Shown: in pieces, positions 26,268-34,782 of the stretch
How the letters are laid out: the number at the start of each line of letters is the position of its first letter
How positions within the stretch are numbered: the stretch's first letter is position 1
NCBI RefSeq assembly: GCF_039529775.1
Contig: NZ_BAAANL010000002.1
Coordinates: 496,001 to 560,000, forward strand
DNA: 64,000 nucleotides
Reading direction: 5' to 3'
DNA from: Myceligenerans crystallogenes
Lineage (GTDB): Bacteria > Actinomycetota > Actinomycetes > Actinomycetales > Cellulomonadaceae
Position numbers and translations under genes: made by a program
Notes under the pieces: model-generated
What the model was told of the DNA's origin: nothing
The model's database searches: none
The model's input: only the letters and a program-made list of their open reading frames with translations

Positions 26268-27153
26268 GGGCCACGAGCTCCCGGGCGAGCTGGCGGTAGG
26301 CGGACGCGCCGGGGTGGCCGGGCGCGTAGGCCGTGATGGGCTCGGCGGCGACCGTCGCGTCGGGGAACTTCACCGTGCGGCCGATCACCGAGTGCAGCAG
26401 CGTGTCGCCGAACGCCTCGTGCACGCGCGCCACGACCTCCCGGGAGTGGAGGGTGCGCGAGTCGTACATGGTGGGAAGGATACCGTCGATCTCCAGGGCG
26501 GGGTTCAGCCGGTCCCGGACCTTCTCGATGGTCTCCACGAGCAGGGCGACGCCGCGCAGCGCGAAGAACTCGCACTCCAGCGGGATCAGCACGCCGTGCG
26601 CGGCGGTCAGCGCGTTCACCGTGAGCAGGCCGAGGCTCGGCTGGCAGTCGATGAGGATGACGTCGTAGTCGTCGACGACGGGGCGCAGGGCCCGCGACAG
26701 CACCGACTCGCGGGCGACCTCGCCGACCAGCTGGACCTCCGCGGCGGACAGGTCGATGTTCGCCGGGAGCACGTCGAGGTTCTCGATGCCGGACTCGATG
26801 AGCACGTCCTCGATCCGCAGGCCCCGCTCCATGAGCAGGTTGTAGACCGTGACGTCGAGCTCGTGCGGGTTGATCCCGATGCCCACGGACGCGGCGCCCT
26901 GCGGGTCGAAGTCGACGAGCAGCACCTTGCGGCCGTGCTCGGCGAGGCACGCGCCCAGGTTGATGGTGGTGGTGGTCTTGCCGACGCCGCCCTTCTGGTT
27001 GCACATGGCGATGATGCGCGCAGGTCCGTGACTCGTCAGCGGCGGCGGCTCGGGGAAGTCGGGCATGATCCGCCCCACCACGTCCCGCCGGACGTCCTCG
27101 GTTCGGTGCGGCTCCCCGGGCGTCGGATTGACGTCGACCAGCGTGTCCGTCAT
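26251..27153 (-). CDS. ParA-family ATPase, chromosome partitioning-like
   Basis: This 300-residue protein has an intact deviant Walker A, CNQKGGVGKTTT (about residues 51-62), switch LLVDFDPQGA, and Walker B VILIDCQPSLGLL. It is the ParA/Soj-like ATPase that typically precedes scpA in actinobacteria, distinct from the origin-proximal parAB; no parB is nearby. GGAGGG precedes the ATG. TATAGC about 45 bp upstream is a possible -10. It starts the parA-scpA-scpB run and overlaps scpA by 17 bp. Confidence 0.92.
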   Translation of the reverse strand: MTDTLVDVNPTPGEPHRTEDVRRDVVGRIMPDFPEPPPLTSHGPARIIAMCNQKGGVGKTTTTINLGACLAEHGRKVLLVDFDPQGAASVGIGINPHELDVTVYNLLMERGLRIEDVLIESGIENLDVLPANIDLSAAEVQLVGEVARESVLSRALRPVVDDYDVILIDCQPSLGLLTVNALTAAHGVLIPLECEFFALRGVALLVETIEKVRDRLNPALEIDGILPTMYDSRTLHSREVVARVHEAFGDTLLHSVIGRTVKFPDATVAAEPITAYAPGHPGASAYRQLARELVARGHAA

Positions 27154-27265
27154 CTCGCCCGCTCCCTCCGTACGGTTGGGTCCTGACTCACCCGGTCACG
27201 CTATACCAGCCTTGCCCGATAAACCCTGCGAAACACGGGCGCGCCCCGGATCCCTGCGGCGCCGG

Positions 27266-27296
27266 GTGCGCCGGGCTCCCGGGCGGCCCGGCGCAC
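27266..27296 (-). terminator. Hairpin between the proline-rich membrane protein gene and parA
   Basis: A perfect 11-bp stem GTGCGCCGGGC / GCCCGGCGCAC with a 9-base loop lies 73 bp downstream of the stop at 27369 and upstream of parA. It probably separates the two transcripts. Confidence 0.6.
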
Positions 27297-27368
27297 CGGA
27301 GAGACCGCCCGGGCGCGCCGGAAGGTTCCCGGGCGCCCGGGCGACGTCGTCGTGCGGGCCTGCCGGTG

Positions 27369-28094
27369 TCAGGACTCCTGGGCCGGGTCCTTCGCCTGGC
27401 AGCCCTCGGCGCTCTGCTTGAACTCGGCGTGCAGCTGGTCGACCTTCTCGGCGAGCAGCTCCGCCTTCTCCTGGTGCACCTCGGCCTTGTTCAGGTAGCG
27501 GCGGGCGTCGTACACGGTCGTCGAGGCGAGGGCGTTCGCGATGTCGGCGAACACCGCGTCCGTCTCGGTGATGAGCTTGTCGTACTGGTTGGCCACCTTG
27601 TTGCCGTCCTTGACGGCCTCCCCGCACGCGGAGACGTCGCCGCTGAGCCCGCTGATCTCGGACTCCAGGTCCTCGATGTCCACCTGGGCCTGGTCGCGGG
27701 CGGCGGTCACGGCGGCGAGCTCCTCCTCGAGCCCCGCGGCACGGTTGCTCGCGTTCGCCCAGAGCGCCGACCCGGTCACGATCGCCGCGAGCAGCAGGGC
27801 GCCGAGCAGGAGGGCGGGCCACTGCCTGCCGAGGAAGCCGGGGGCTCCGGTCCCCGCGCCGGGCCCGGCCGGCGGGTACTGTCCCGCCCCGGCCGGTGCG
27901 GGATACATGGGCTGGGGCTGCGGCTGGTACGCCCCCGGCACGGTCTGCTGCGGCGGCGCCGGCTGCGGCGGGTACCCGGGCTGCTGCGGCTGCTGCACGG
28001 GCGGCTGGGCCGGCTGCGGCGCGGCGAACTGCTGGGTCGGCTGGTCCGGCACGTTGCCAGGGCCCTGCGGGCCGGGCTCGTACGGGTGGGACAT
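27369..28094 (-). CDS. Proline/glutamine-rich membrane protein with coiled-coil ectodomain
   Basis: This 241-residue protein belongs to no named family that I recognise. The first 90 residues are Pro/Gln/Ala-rich and disordered. A single membrane helix follows (LLLGALLLAAIVTGSALWA), then a heptad-patterned coiled coil (AAGLEEELAAVTAARDQAQ and onward). The rest is a helical domain with two cysteines (SACGEA, EGCQAK). The likely orientation is a cytoplasmic proline-rich tail with an outside helical domain. GAGGTG lies two bases before the ATG. It is a single gene, followed by a hairpin. Confidence 0.8.
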   Translation of the reverse strand: MSHPYEPGPQGPGNVPDQPTQQFAAPQPAQPPVQQPQQPGYPPQPAPPQQTVPGAYQPQPQPMYPAPAGAGQYPPAGPGAGTGAPGFLGRQWPALLLGALLLAAIVTGSALWANASNRAAGLEEELAAVTAARDQAQVDIEDLESEISGLSGDVSACGEAVKDGNKVANQYDKLITETDAVFADIANALASTTVYDARRYLNKAEVHQEKAELLAEKVDQLHAEFKQSAEGCQAKDPAQES

Positions 28095-28315
28095 GGCACC
28101 TCACATCGTCTGGGGAAGCTGATCCGCTCGTGCGGTCGTGGTGCGTGCGAACCCAGGCTACGCCCGTTCTACCTGCAAATATTCACAATCGTGGATGAAT
28201 TCTCGGCCTCGGCGCCGCGGTTTCGGAGCCCCTCTCAGTTCCGGGCATTTGGTACCCTCCCCTGCACAGCGCCGGCGGTGTGCCGGCGACGTGCGAGGAC
28301 ACGGAGGCGATGCGC

Positions 28316-29782
28316 GTGAGCTGGCGATCCGCGGAGTTCGACAGACCCTCCGGGCTTCCCCGGGTCGACGACGCCCGGTCGAGCGATCCCGTGGTCCGGG
28401 TCACGAGCCTGTACGCCACGGCCTGGCGGGTCACCGGCCGGACCGAGGCCGGCCAGGTGGCCGACTACCTGAAGCTCGGTGTGTTCGCGGAGCACTACGA
28501 GCGCAACGCCCGGTCCGTTCCCCAGGTCGCGCTCCGCGAGGAGATCGACGTGAGCGACCTCGCGTTCGCGCGCTGGCCCGAGCCGTCGACGCTGCGCGGC
28601 GCCCGGCTCTGGCTGTTCGTGGTGCCGCCCTACCGCCTGATCGTCCCCGCGCTGACCTTCGACATCGAGGTCGACCTCAAGAACGGCGGCCAGATCGACC
28701 CGCGCGCCCTCCAGCGCCGCAGCGGGCTGGTCGAGCTCCTGCAGGACGTCTACGAGCGCGACCTCACGGTCGAGGGCCTGGATCTCGGCGACTACCTGCG
28801 CGACCGCGCGGGGCTCATCGGCGCCGACCTGGGCGAGGACCAGGGGATCACGACCTACCAGCACCAGCTCGTGCTCGGCCCGGGCCTGCCGGACCGCCTC
28901 GGCGCCGCCGAGCGCGCGAGCGTCGTCGGCGCCCTGATGTACCGCACGCACGCGGAGCTCAGCCACGACTACACCAGCGTGAAGTACCCGATGGAGAGCA
29001 ACCGGGAGAAGGGCGTGACGGTCGCCGTCGGCCCCTACATGAGCATCGTGCTCGGCTGGCCGCAGGACGGCGGCAACTCGGCGTTCATCTCCATCGTGAT
29101 GGTGCTGGCGGCCCTGGCCGAGCTGTCCCGGATCTCCGACGAGGCGACCGCGACCGTCGCGGAGATCAAGGACGCCCAGTCGCCGAACGTCGACCCCCAG
29201 AAGCGGCAGGCGGTCCTGGAGCGCACCGCGGACGATCTCGGCGACTACCAGCTGCTGCTCACCTTCAACGTCGACACGCTCGCGGACATCAGCATGCTCA
29301 TGCCGTCGCAGCGCGTGACGAACTACCACGACGTCCTCGTCGAGTGCATGGGGCTGGAGAGCAAGACGAAGGTCGTCACCAAGATGCTCGACCGGCTCGA
29401 CTACGCGGTGCGGGCCGAGATGGCCGCGCTGACCAGCTTCGGCAGCCGCATGGAGGAGGCGCAGCGCAAGCGCTGGAGCATCGTCCAGGCGGGTCTGAGC
29501 ACGGTCGCGGTGCCGGTCTCGATCGTGTTCGGCTACTTCGGCATGAACGCCGCCGAGGTCGACGAGCGGGTCTCGTTCCTGGACCTGGAGAAGTACGGCC
29601 CGCTCTACCTGACGATCAGCGGATCGCTCGCGATCGGCGTCATCGTGTTCTGGGCGATGAAGATCTACGACGAGGCCCGCCTGCGCAAGATCTACCCGGG
29701 CGCCAGCCGGTCCTGGCTGCGCCGCGTGATCGGGCGCCGGCGCCAGGACGCCGGGAGGAGGCCGCCTCGCCCGCGGGCATAG
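28316..29782 (+). CDS. CorA-like membrane protein with FGMN motif
   Basis: The protein has 488 residues. About 400 residues of soluble alpha/beta and helical domain are followed by two C-terminal membrane helices. The loop between them reads FGYFGMNAAEV, matching the CorA signature (Y)GMN with Phe for Tyr. CorA proteins carry Mg2+ or other divalent ions as pentamers. The N-terminal domain is long for CorA and not obviously homologous, so a divergent subfamily is likely. GGAGG lies eight bases before GTG 28316; ATG 28310 is too close to it. The downstream lyase starts ten bases later but has its own leaderless promoter. Confidence 0.72.
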   Translation: MSWRSAEFDRPSGLPRVDDARSSDPVVRVTSLYATAWRVTGRTEAGQVADYLKLGVFAEHYERNARSVPQVALREEIDVSDLAFARWPEPSTLRGARLWLFVVPPYRLIVPALTFDIEVDLKNGGQIDPRALQRRSGLVELLQDVYERDLTVEGLDLGDYLRDRAGLIGADLGEDQGITTYQHQLVLGPGLPDRLGAAERASVVGALMYRTHAELSHDYTSVKYPMESNREKGVTVAVGPYMSIVLGWPQDGGNSAFISIVMVLAALAELSRISDEATATVAEIKDAQSPNVDPQKRQAVLERTADDLGDYQLLLTFNVDTLADISMLMPSQRVTNYHDVLVECMGLESKTKVVTKMLDRLDYAVRAEMAALTSFGSRMEEAQRKRWSIVQAGLSTVAVPVSIVFGYFGMNAAEVDERVSFLDLEKYGPLYLTISGSLAIGVIVFWAMKIYDEARLRKIYPGASRSWLRRVIGRRRQDAGRRPPRPRA

Positions 29783-29792
29783 CATCGTGGCT

Positions 29793-30668
29793 GTGACTGT
29801 GACCGACACCACCGACCTGCCCGCCCGCCGCGCCGTCCGCGAGAAGACCCGCGTCGCGCCCGACTACGCGCGCAGCTGGCTGCTCTTGTCAGCCATGCGG
29901 ACCGACGCGTTCGACGACGCCCAGCTCTCCCGCGCCGACCAGATCATCCTGGACTGCGAGGACGCGATCGACGAGAGCCTCAAGGACGAGGCCCGCGGCC
30001 GCGTCACCGAGTGGCTGCGCGGCGGCGGCACGGCGTGGGTACGGATCAACGACCGCACGTCGCCCGCGTGGGCCGACGACGTCGGGCAGCTCCGCGACAT
30101 CGGCGGGCTCGCGGGCGTGATGCTCGCCAAGACGGAGTCGGCCGACGACGTCGTCGACACCGCCCAGCGCCTCGGCGGCGAGGTCCCGGTGATCCCGCTC
30201 GTGGAGTCCGCGCTCGGCATCGAGGAGTCGGTGAACATCGCCCGCGCCCGCGGCACGTTCCGCCTCGCGTTCGGCTCGGGCGACTACCGCCGCGACACCG
30301 GCGCCGCGAACGAGCCGATCGCCATGGCCCACCCGCGCACCCGCCTCGTGCTCGCCAGCCGCATCGGCGGCCTGCCGGGCCCGGTGGACGGCCCCACGGT
30401 CGGGTCGGCGCACGCGCTGCTGCGCGAGCAGTCGGCCGACGCCGTCGCCCTGGGCATGACCGGCAAGCTGTGCCTCGACCTGGAGCAGCCGGGCGTCATC
30501 AACGAGTGCTTCAGCCCGTCCCCGTCCGACGTCGCCTGGGCGGTCGACTTCCTGGCCGACTTCGAGGCGGCGGGCGGCGTCGTCCGCGACGGCTCCGACA
30601 AGCCCCGCCTCGCCCGGGCCCAGGTCATCCGCTCCCGCGCGGAGCTCTTCAACATCAACCCCAGCTGA
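29793..30668 (+). CDS. HpcH/HpaI (CitE-like) CoA-ester lyase
   Basis: This 291-residue TIM-barrel lyase of the citrate lyase beta / malyl-CoA lyase group has ILDCEDAIDESLKDEAR, WVRIND, MLAKTES and PLVESALG. These include the acidic residues that bind Mg2+ and the CoA-ester substrate. No CitD/CitF partners are nearby, so it is not a citrate lyase complex; a stand-alone CoA-ester aldolase is likely. TAGCAT (29780-29785) ends seven bases before GTG 29793, suggesting a leaderless start. Earlier GTG 29787 is too close to that element. Confidence 0.85.
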   Translation: MTVTDTTDLPARRAVREKTRVAPDYARSWLLLSAMRTDAFDDAQLSRADQIILDCEDAIDESLKDEARGRVTEWLRGGGTAWVRINDRTSPAWADDVGQLRDIGGLAGVMLAKTESADDVVDTAQRLGGEVPVIPLVESALGIEESVNIARARGTFRLAFGSGDYRRDTGAANEPIAMAHPRTRLVLASRIGGLPGPVDGPTVGSAHALLREQSADAVALGMTGKLCLDLEQPGVINECFSPSPSDVAWAVDFLADFEAAGGVVRDGSDKPRLARAQVIRSRAELFNINPS

Positions 30669-30710
30669 CCGGCACCACCCCGCGCCCGACGGAGCTGCCG
30701 CCCGGCGGGC

Positions 30711-31661
30711 CTACCGGGCGCGGGGGTGGGCGGCCGCGTAGACCTCGCGGAGGGCGTCCGGGGTGACCATCGTGTAGATCTGGGTGGTGGTGACCGACGC
30801 GTGGCCCAGGAGTTCCTGGACCACCCGGACGTCGGCGCCGCCGCCCAGCAGGTGGGTCGCGAAGGAGTGCCGCAGGGTGTGCGGCGAGACGCCGCTCAGG
30901 CCGGCCCGGTCGGCCGCGGTCTGCAGCGCCGCCCACGCGGACTGCCGGGACAGGCGGGCCCCGCGCGTGTTGAGGAACACCGCCGGGGAGCCCTGCTTCC
31001 GGGCCGCCGCCACGAGCTGCGGCCGGGCGCGGACCAGGTACGCCGCGACGGCCTCGCGGGCGTACGAGCCCACCGGGACCACCCGCTGCTTGCCGCCCTT
31101 GCCGTGCAGCCGCAGGATGGGCACGTCGTGGTCGACGTCGTCGACGTCCAGGCCCACGATCTCCGAGATCCGCCCGCCCGTCGCGTACAGCAGCTCCAGC
31201 AGCGCGCGGTCGCGCAGCGGCAGGGGCCCGTCGCCGGCCCCGGCGGCGTCCAGCAGCAGGGCGACGTCCGTGACGCTCAGCGCGTGCGGCAGCCGCCGCA
31301 GCCGAGTGGGCGCCTGCACCTGGGTGGTGGGGTCGGCGTCGGCCAGGCCCTCGGCGTGCGCGAACCGGTGCCAGCCGCGCACGGCGGCCAGCGCGCGGGC
31401 GGTGGACGACGGCGACAGCGGCGCGCCGCCGTCGTCCCCCGTCCGGACGGCCTCGACGTACCCGGCGACGTCGGCCTCGCTGACCTGCCCCGGCTCCCGC
31501 CGTCCGAGCATGTCCAGGTGCGCGACGTACCGCGCCAGGTCCCTGCGGTACGCGGCCACGGTGTTGGCCGAGAGCCCGCGCTCGACCCGCAGGTGGTCGA
31601 GGTACTCCCGCAGCGGAGCGGCGAACGGACTGTCGGCCTCCAGAGCGATAGGCACGCCCAC
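30711..31661 (-). CDS. xerD: Site-specific tyrosine recombinase XerD
   Basis: This 316-residue tyrosine recombinase resolves chromosome dimers at dif with FtsK and XerC. The N-terminal SAM-like DNA-binding domain is RGLSANTVAAYRRDLARYV. Catalytic residues are visible: Arg in GGRISE, HTLRHSFATH, GHASVTTTQIY. Its location near parA-scpAB is normal for actinobacterial xerD. No integration or mobile-element context surrounds it. The start is GTG 31661. A GC-rich inverted repeat at 30675-30729 spans its 3' end and may terminate the convergent lyase gene. Confidence 0.93.
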   Translation of the reverse strand: MGVPIALEADSPFAAPLREYLDHLRVERGLSANTVAAYRRDLARYVAHLDMLGRREPGQVSEADVAGYVEAVRTGDDGGAPLSPSSTARALAAVRGWHRFAHAEGLADADPTTQVQAPTRLRRLPHALSVTDVALLLDAAGAGDGPLPLRDRALLELLYATGGRISEIVGLDVDDVDHDVPILRLHGKGGKQRVVPVGSYAREAVAAYLVRARPQLVAAARKQGSPAVFLNTRGARLSRQSAWAALQTAADRAGLSGVSPHTLRHSFATHLLGGGADVRVVQELLGHASVTTTQIYTMVTPDALREVYAAAHPRAR

Positions 31662-31703
31662 ATCATGCAGCCGCCCAGGTCACGGCCCGGCACCGCCACG
31701 CCG

Positions 31704-33296
31704 TCAGCCGCGCAGGAGGCTGATGGTGCGGCCTTGCGGGGTGGTGGCGGTGGTGAGGCCGGTGCGTTCGGTGATCGGCGGGGCGTTCTTGCGGCGGTCG
31801 AAGACCGCCAGCAGGCCGGTGTCCTGGTCGAGGTGGTCCAGGTAGCGGTCGAGCTGGGCCATGCCCTCGTCGAGCGGGTCGGGCTTGCCGGGGTGGCGGA
31901 CCTTGAGCTCGATGCCGTACGTCTGGACCTTCCGCGCGCCCTGGGCGTCGGCGTAGGGCCAGGTGATCCTGAGGTCGATCCGGCCGGTGCTGATGCCGGC
32001 CTCGCGCTCGACGAATCCGCCGCCGTTCACGAGCCGGTACAGGTAGCCCAGCAGCACCAGGTGCAGGGCGGCCTCGTGGTAGGCGTCGCGGAGGGTCAGG
32101 ATCTCACCGTGCTGCTTCCAGAAGGGCACGAACTCGGAGAAGAGCCGGTCCGTGTTCAGGCGGCCGTCCGGGTCCACGAAGGTGCGGGGCGGGGCGACGG
32201 CGCGTTCGACGTTGGTCTGGATCGCCGAGGTCAGGACCCGGCTGATGACCTCGCGGTAGATCGAGTTCGCGATGCGTACGGGCCTGTCGGGCGCGATGAG
32301 ACCGAGGTCGCGCACGTAGGTGACGTCGTCGTCGAAGGTCTCCTCGACAGGGGCCAGGTCCGCGGTGATGAGCGGTTCGATGATCCGCTCGACCCGGGGC
32401 TGGCGGAGCTTGTCCACGAGCTGGTCCAGGTGGGTGGCCCGCGCGCGGATCAATCGCTCCCGTGCGATGCCGACGTGGTCGACGGTGATCGGCTCCGACG
32501 CCGGGACGCCCATCTTGTAGGAGGCCACGATCTCTCGGGCCAGGGCGTTGACGAGCCAGGGCTGGCCCGCGGTGGCGTCCCATACCGCATCCACGGCCTC
32601 CGGCGTGAACGCCTGCCCGGTGTCGGCGGTGTGCTGGGCGTAGAGTTCGGCGATCTCGTCCCGGGTGAAGTCACCCAGACGCAGCGACGCGGCCTTGATG
32701 TTGAACGGGCTGCCGGAACTCAGGCGAGTGGGGTCGCCGCCGGAGGCGGCCTTGTCGTCGCGTACGTCCCGCAGCCCGCACAGCACGATCGAGGACGGGA
32801 ACGCCTCGGGCCGGATCTCGTAGCCGTCGCGGATCTGCCGCAGCACGCTGATCAGGCTCCGCCCGCCCACCGAGTCGATCTCGTCCATGAACAGCACCAG
32901 CGGACGCGGGCACGCCTTGGCCCAGGCCGACAGCGCGAAAGAGACCTTGTTCGCGGCAGGCGCGTCAGGCCATTGCGGCGGACGTAGTTCCTCCGGCAGA
33001 TCGATCTCAGCGCGCTGCCGGATCGCGCCAAGGATCGAGTCCTGCGCCGCGACGTAGTCGTCGCCGGCAGGTCCGGCCGCCTGACACGAGAACATCAGCG
33101 CCGCGTACCTCCCGCTCGCCGTGAGCTCCTTGGCCAGCGCGCGGATCGCCGTCGTCTTGCCCGTCTGCCGCGGCGCGTGCAGCACCATGTACAGCTCTCG
33201 GTCGATCAGAGCCTGGAAGTCCTTCAGCCGCTCGGCCGCCGGCAGCATGTAGTGCTTGGCCGGATCGCACGGACCAGCGGTGTTGAAGAAGCTCAC
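31704..33296 (-). CDS. AAA-like ATPase with C-terminal PD-(D/E)XK-like domain, leaderless
   Basis: The protein has 530 residues. Walker A APRQTGKTT is at 41-49 and Walker B LVLFMDEID at about 137; a winged-helix-like region follows. Near residue 445 a nuclease-like core appears: TGRIDLRIT, then YGIELKVRH, then a Gln-Leu-Tyr helix (AQLDRYLDHL). This AAA plus PD-(D/E)XK layout is widespread in stand-alone genes of unknown role, some linked to mobile or defence DNA. TACATT (33308-33303, minus) ends six bases before the GTG with no Shine-Dalgarno. It sits between xerD and ctaB, where core genes would be expected. Confidence 0.83.
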   Translation of the reverse strand: MSFFNTAGPCDPAKHYMLPAAERLKDFQALIDRELYMVLHAPRQTGKTTAIRALAKELTASGRYAALMFSCQAAGPAGDDYVAAQDSILGAIRQRAEIDLPEELRPPQWPDAPAANKVSFALSAWAKACPRPLVLFMDEIDSVGGRSLISVLRQIRDGYEIRPEAFPSSIVLCGLRDVRDDKAASGGDPTRLSSGSPFNIKAASLRLGDFTRDEIAELYAQHTADTGQAFTPEAVDAVWDATAGQPWLVNALAREIVASYKMGVPASEPITVDHVGIARERLIRARATHLDQLVDKLRQPRVERIIEPLITADLAPVEETFDDDVTYVRDLGLIAPDRPVRIANSIYREVISRVLTSAIQTNVERAVAPPRTFVDPDGRLNTDRLFSEFVPFWKQHGEILTLRDAYHEAALHLVLLGYLYRLVNGGGFVEREAGISTGRIDLRITWPYADAQGARKVQTYGIELKVRHPGKPDPLDEGMAQLDRYLDHLDQDTGLLAVFDRRKNAPPITERTGLTTATTPQGRTISLLRG

Positions 33297-33350
33297 CTCG
33301 TCAATGTACCCATCCGCAGGCCTCTCGTGATCGGCGGCGTCGCCCGTGCG

Positions 33351-34427
33351 TCAGAACGGCAGGAAGACGTCCGCCGCGACGGTCACGAAGAGGACCGTGA
33401 GGTACGTGATCGACGAGTGGAAGACCTGCATCGCGCCGAGCTTCTTGCCCGTGGCGCCCTGCTTGGCGCGGCGGAGCATGAGGAGGGTCGAACCGAGGAA
33501 CCAGGCGCCCAGGCCCGCCGCGAGCGCCGTGTACACCCAGCTCATCCCGGCGAGCGGGATGAGCACGAGGGAGCAGGCGATCATCGCGAGGGTGTAGCCG
33601 ACCATCTCGGCGGCGACGCGGCGGTCGTCGGAGACCACGGGGAGCATCGGGACGTCGGCGGCGGCGTAGTCCTTCTTGAACTTCATGGACAGCGGCCAGT
33701 AGTGCGGCGGCGTCCAGAAGAAGATGACGCCGAACAGCGCCAGCGCGGACCAGCTCAGCCCGCCGGTCACGGCGGCCCAGCCGATGAACACGGGCATGCA
33801 GCCCGCGATGCCGCCCCAGACGATGTTCTGCGGGGTGCGGCGCTTGAGGATCATGGTGTAGCCGACGACGTAGATCGCGATCGCGGCGCCGGTCAGCCAT
33901 GCCGCGGCGACGTTCACGACGAGCGCGAACCACGCGAGCGACAGCAGGCACAGGGCCCAGGAGAAGATCAGCCCGGCCCGCGGCGAGATCTCGCCGGTGA
34001 CGAGCGGCCGGCGCTTGGTCCGGTTCATCAGCTTGTCGATGTCCCGGTCGAGGTACATGTTGAACGCGTTGGCGCTGCCCGCGGCGAGCGAGCCGCCGAT
34101 CAGGGTCGCGACCATCAGCCAGACGTCCGGCCAGCCGCCCTGCGCCAGGATCATGGTGGGGATGGTCGTGACGAGCAGCAGCTCGATCACGCGCGGCTTG
34201 GTGAGCGCGACGTACGCCGCGACGCGGCGGCGCAGTCGCCCGCCGGTGCGCCGGTCGTAGTTCGCGAGGCCCGCACGCGGGTCGGCGTCGTCGGGCACCG
34301 GCGCGGCACTGTCCTGCATGACCGCGCCGTCCGGCGTCGTCGCCTCGTCCGGCGTCATGAGGTCCGACGGCGCCGCGGCCGCGGCGGGGGACGCGCTGGC
34401 CGGTGACGACGGCGTGGGTGTGCTCAC
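33351..34427 (-). CDS. ctaB: Protoheme IX farnesyltransferase (heme O synthase)
   Basis: This polytopic UbiA-type prenyltransferase converts heme B to heme O for cytochrome oxidase. The aspartate-rich motif is NMYLDRDIDKLMNRT, with the second conserved region around DVPMLPVVSDDRR; about eight membrane helices follow TKPRVIELLLV. The N-terminal 60-80 residues are an acidic, Ala/Pro-rich extension. GTG 34427 gives 358 residues; ATG 34358 would give 335. Neither has a clear ribosome binding site. Divergence from tkt is the standard actinobacterial arrangement. Confidence 0.93.
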   Translation of the reverse strand: MSTPTPSSPASASPAAAAAPSDLMTPDEATTPDGAVMQDSAAPVPDDADPRAGLANYDRRTGGRLRRRVAAYVALTKPRVIELLLVTTIPTMILAQGGWPDVWLMVATLIGGSLAAGSANAFNMYLDRDIDKLMNRTKRRPLVTGEISPRAGLIFSWALCLLSLAWFALVVNVAAAWLTGAAIAIYVVGYTMILKRRTPQNIVWGGIAGCMPVFIGWAAVTGGLSWSALALFGVIFFWTPPHYWPLSMKFKKDYAAADVPMLPVVSDDRRVAAEMVGYTLAMIACSLVLIPLAGMSWVYTALAAGLGAWFLGSTLLMLRRAKQGATGKKLGAMQVFHSSITYLTVLFVTVAADVFLPF

Positions 34428-34782
34428 GGTGGGAACGTTCCGTTCGGACGGCGGATCGGGCGGTGTCCCGCCTCGCCGCCGGGTCCGGCCGGGGCCGTGC
34501 CACGCCGCGAGGGAAACGTGCCCATGGTACGACGCCGGGGCATACCGTGACGCCCCCCGGCCGGGCGTCGCGGGTGTGACATTGGCCCCGGTCAGGAATG
34601 CGGGTGATGCGGTCCGGGGTTCACGCGGGTGAACTCCGTGCACACAGTTCGGACAGCCCCACGCATGTGTCAGTGGGCGGGGATAGGGTGACTTGCGGTA
34701 TCCGGTGGCGGTCATTCCGCCGCTGCCGCACGTACGACCCGCCCGCCCCTGCCTCAGCCGGCGGCGAGAAGAGGATTTCGAG
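34428..34782. promoter_or_regulatory. Divergent ctaB-tkt intergenic region (355 bp)
   Basis: No gene is supported here. It must hold the promoters of ctaB (minus) and tkt (plus). I see no clear -35/-10 pair. The tkt ribosome binding site GAGAAGAGG ends eight bases before the ATG. Open frames crossing the interval are GC-rich chance frames. Confidence 0.5.

Noticed and set aside
27200..27365. parS site near parA
   Set aside because: No sequence close to TGTTTCACGTGAAACA was found, and no parB is present.
30711..31661. Integrase marking an integrated element
   Set aside because: Sequence and neighbourhood fit chromosomal XerD; no attachment site duplication or phage genes are seen.
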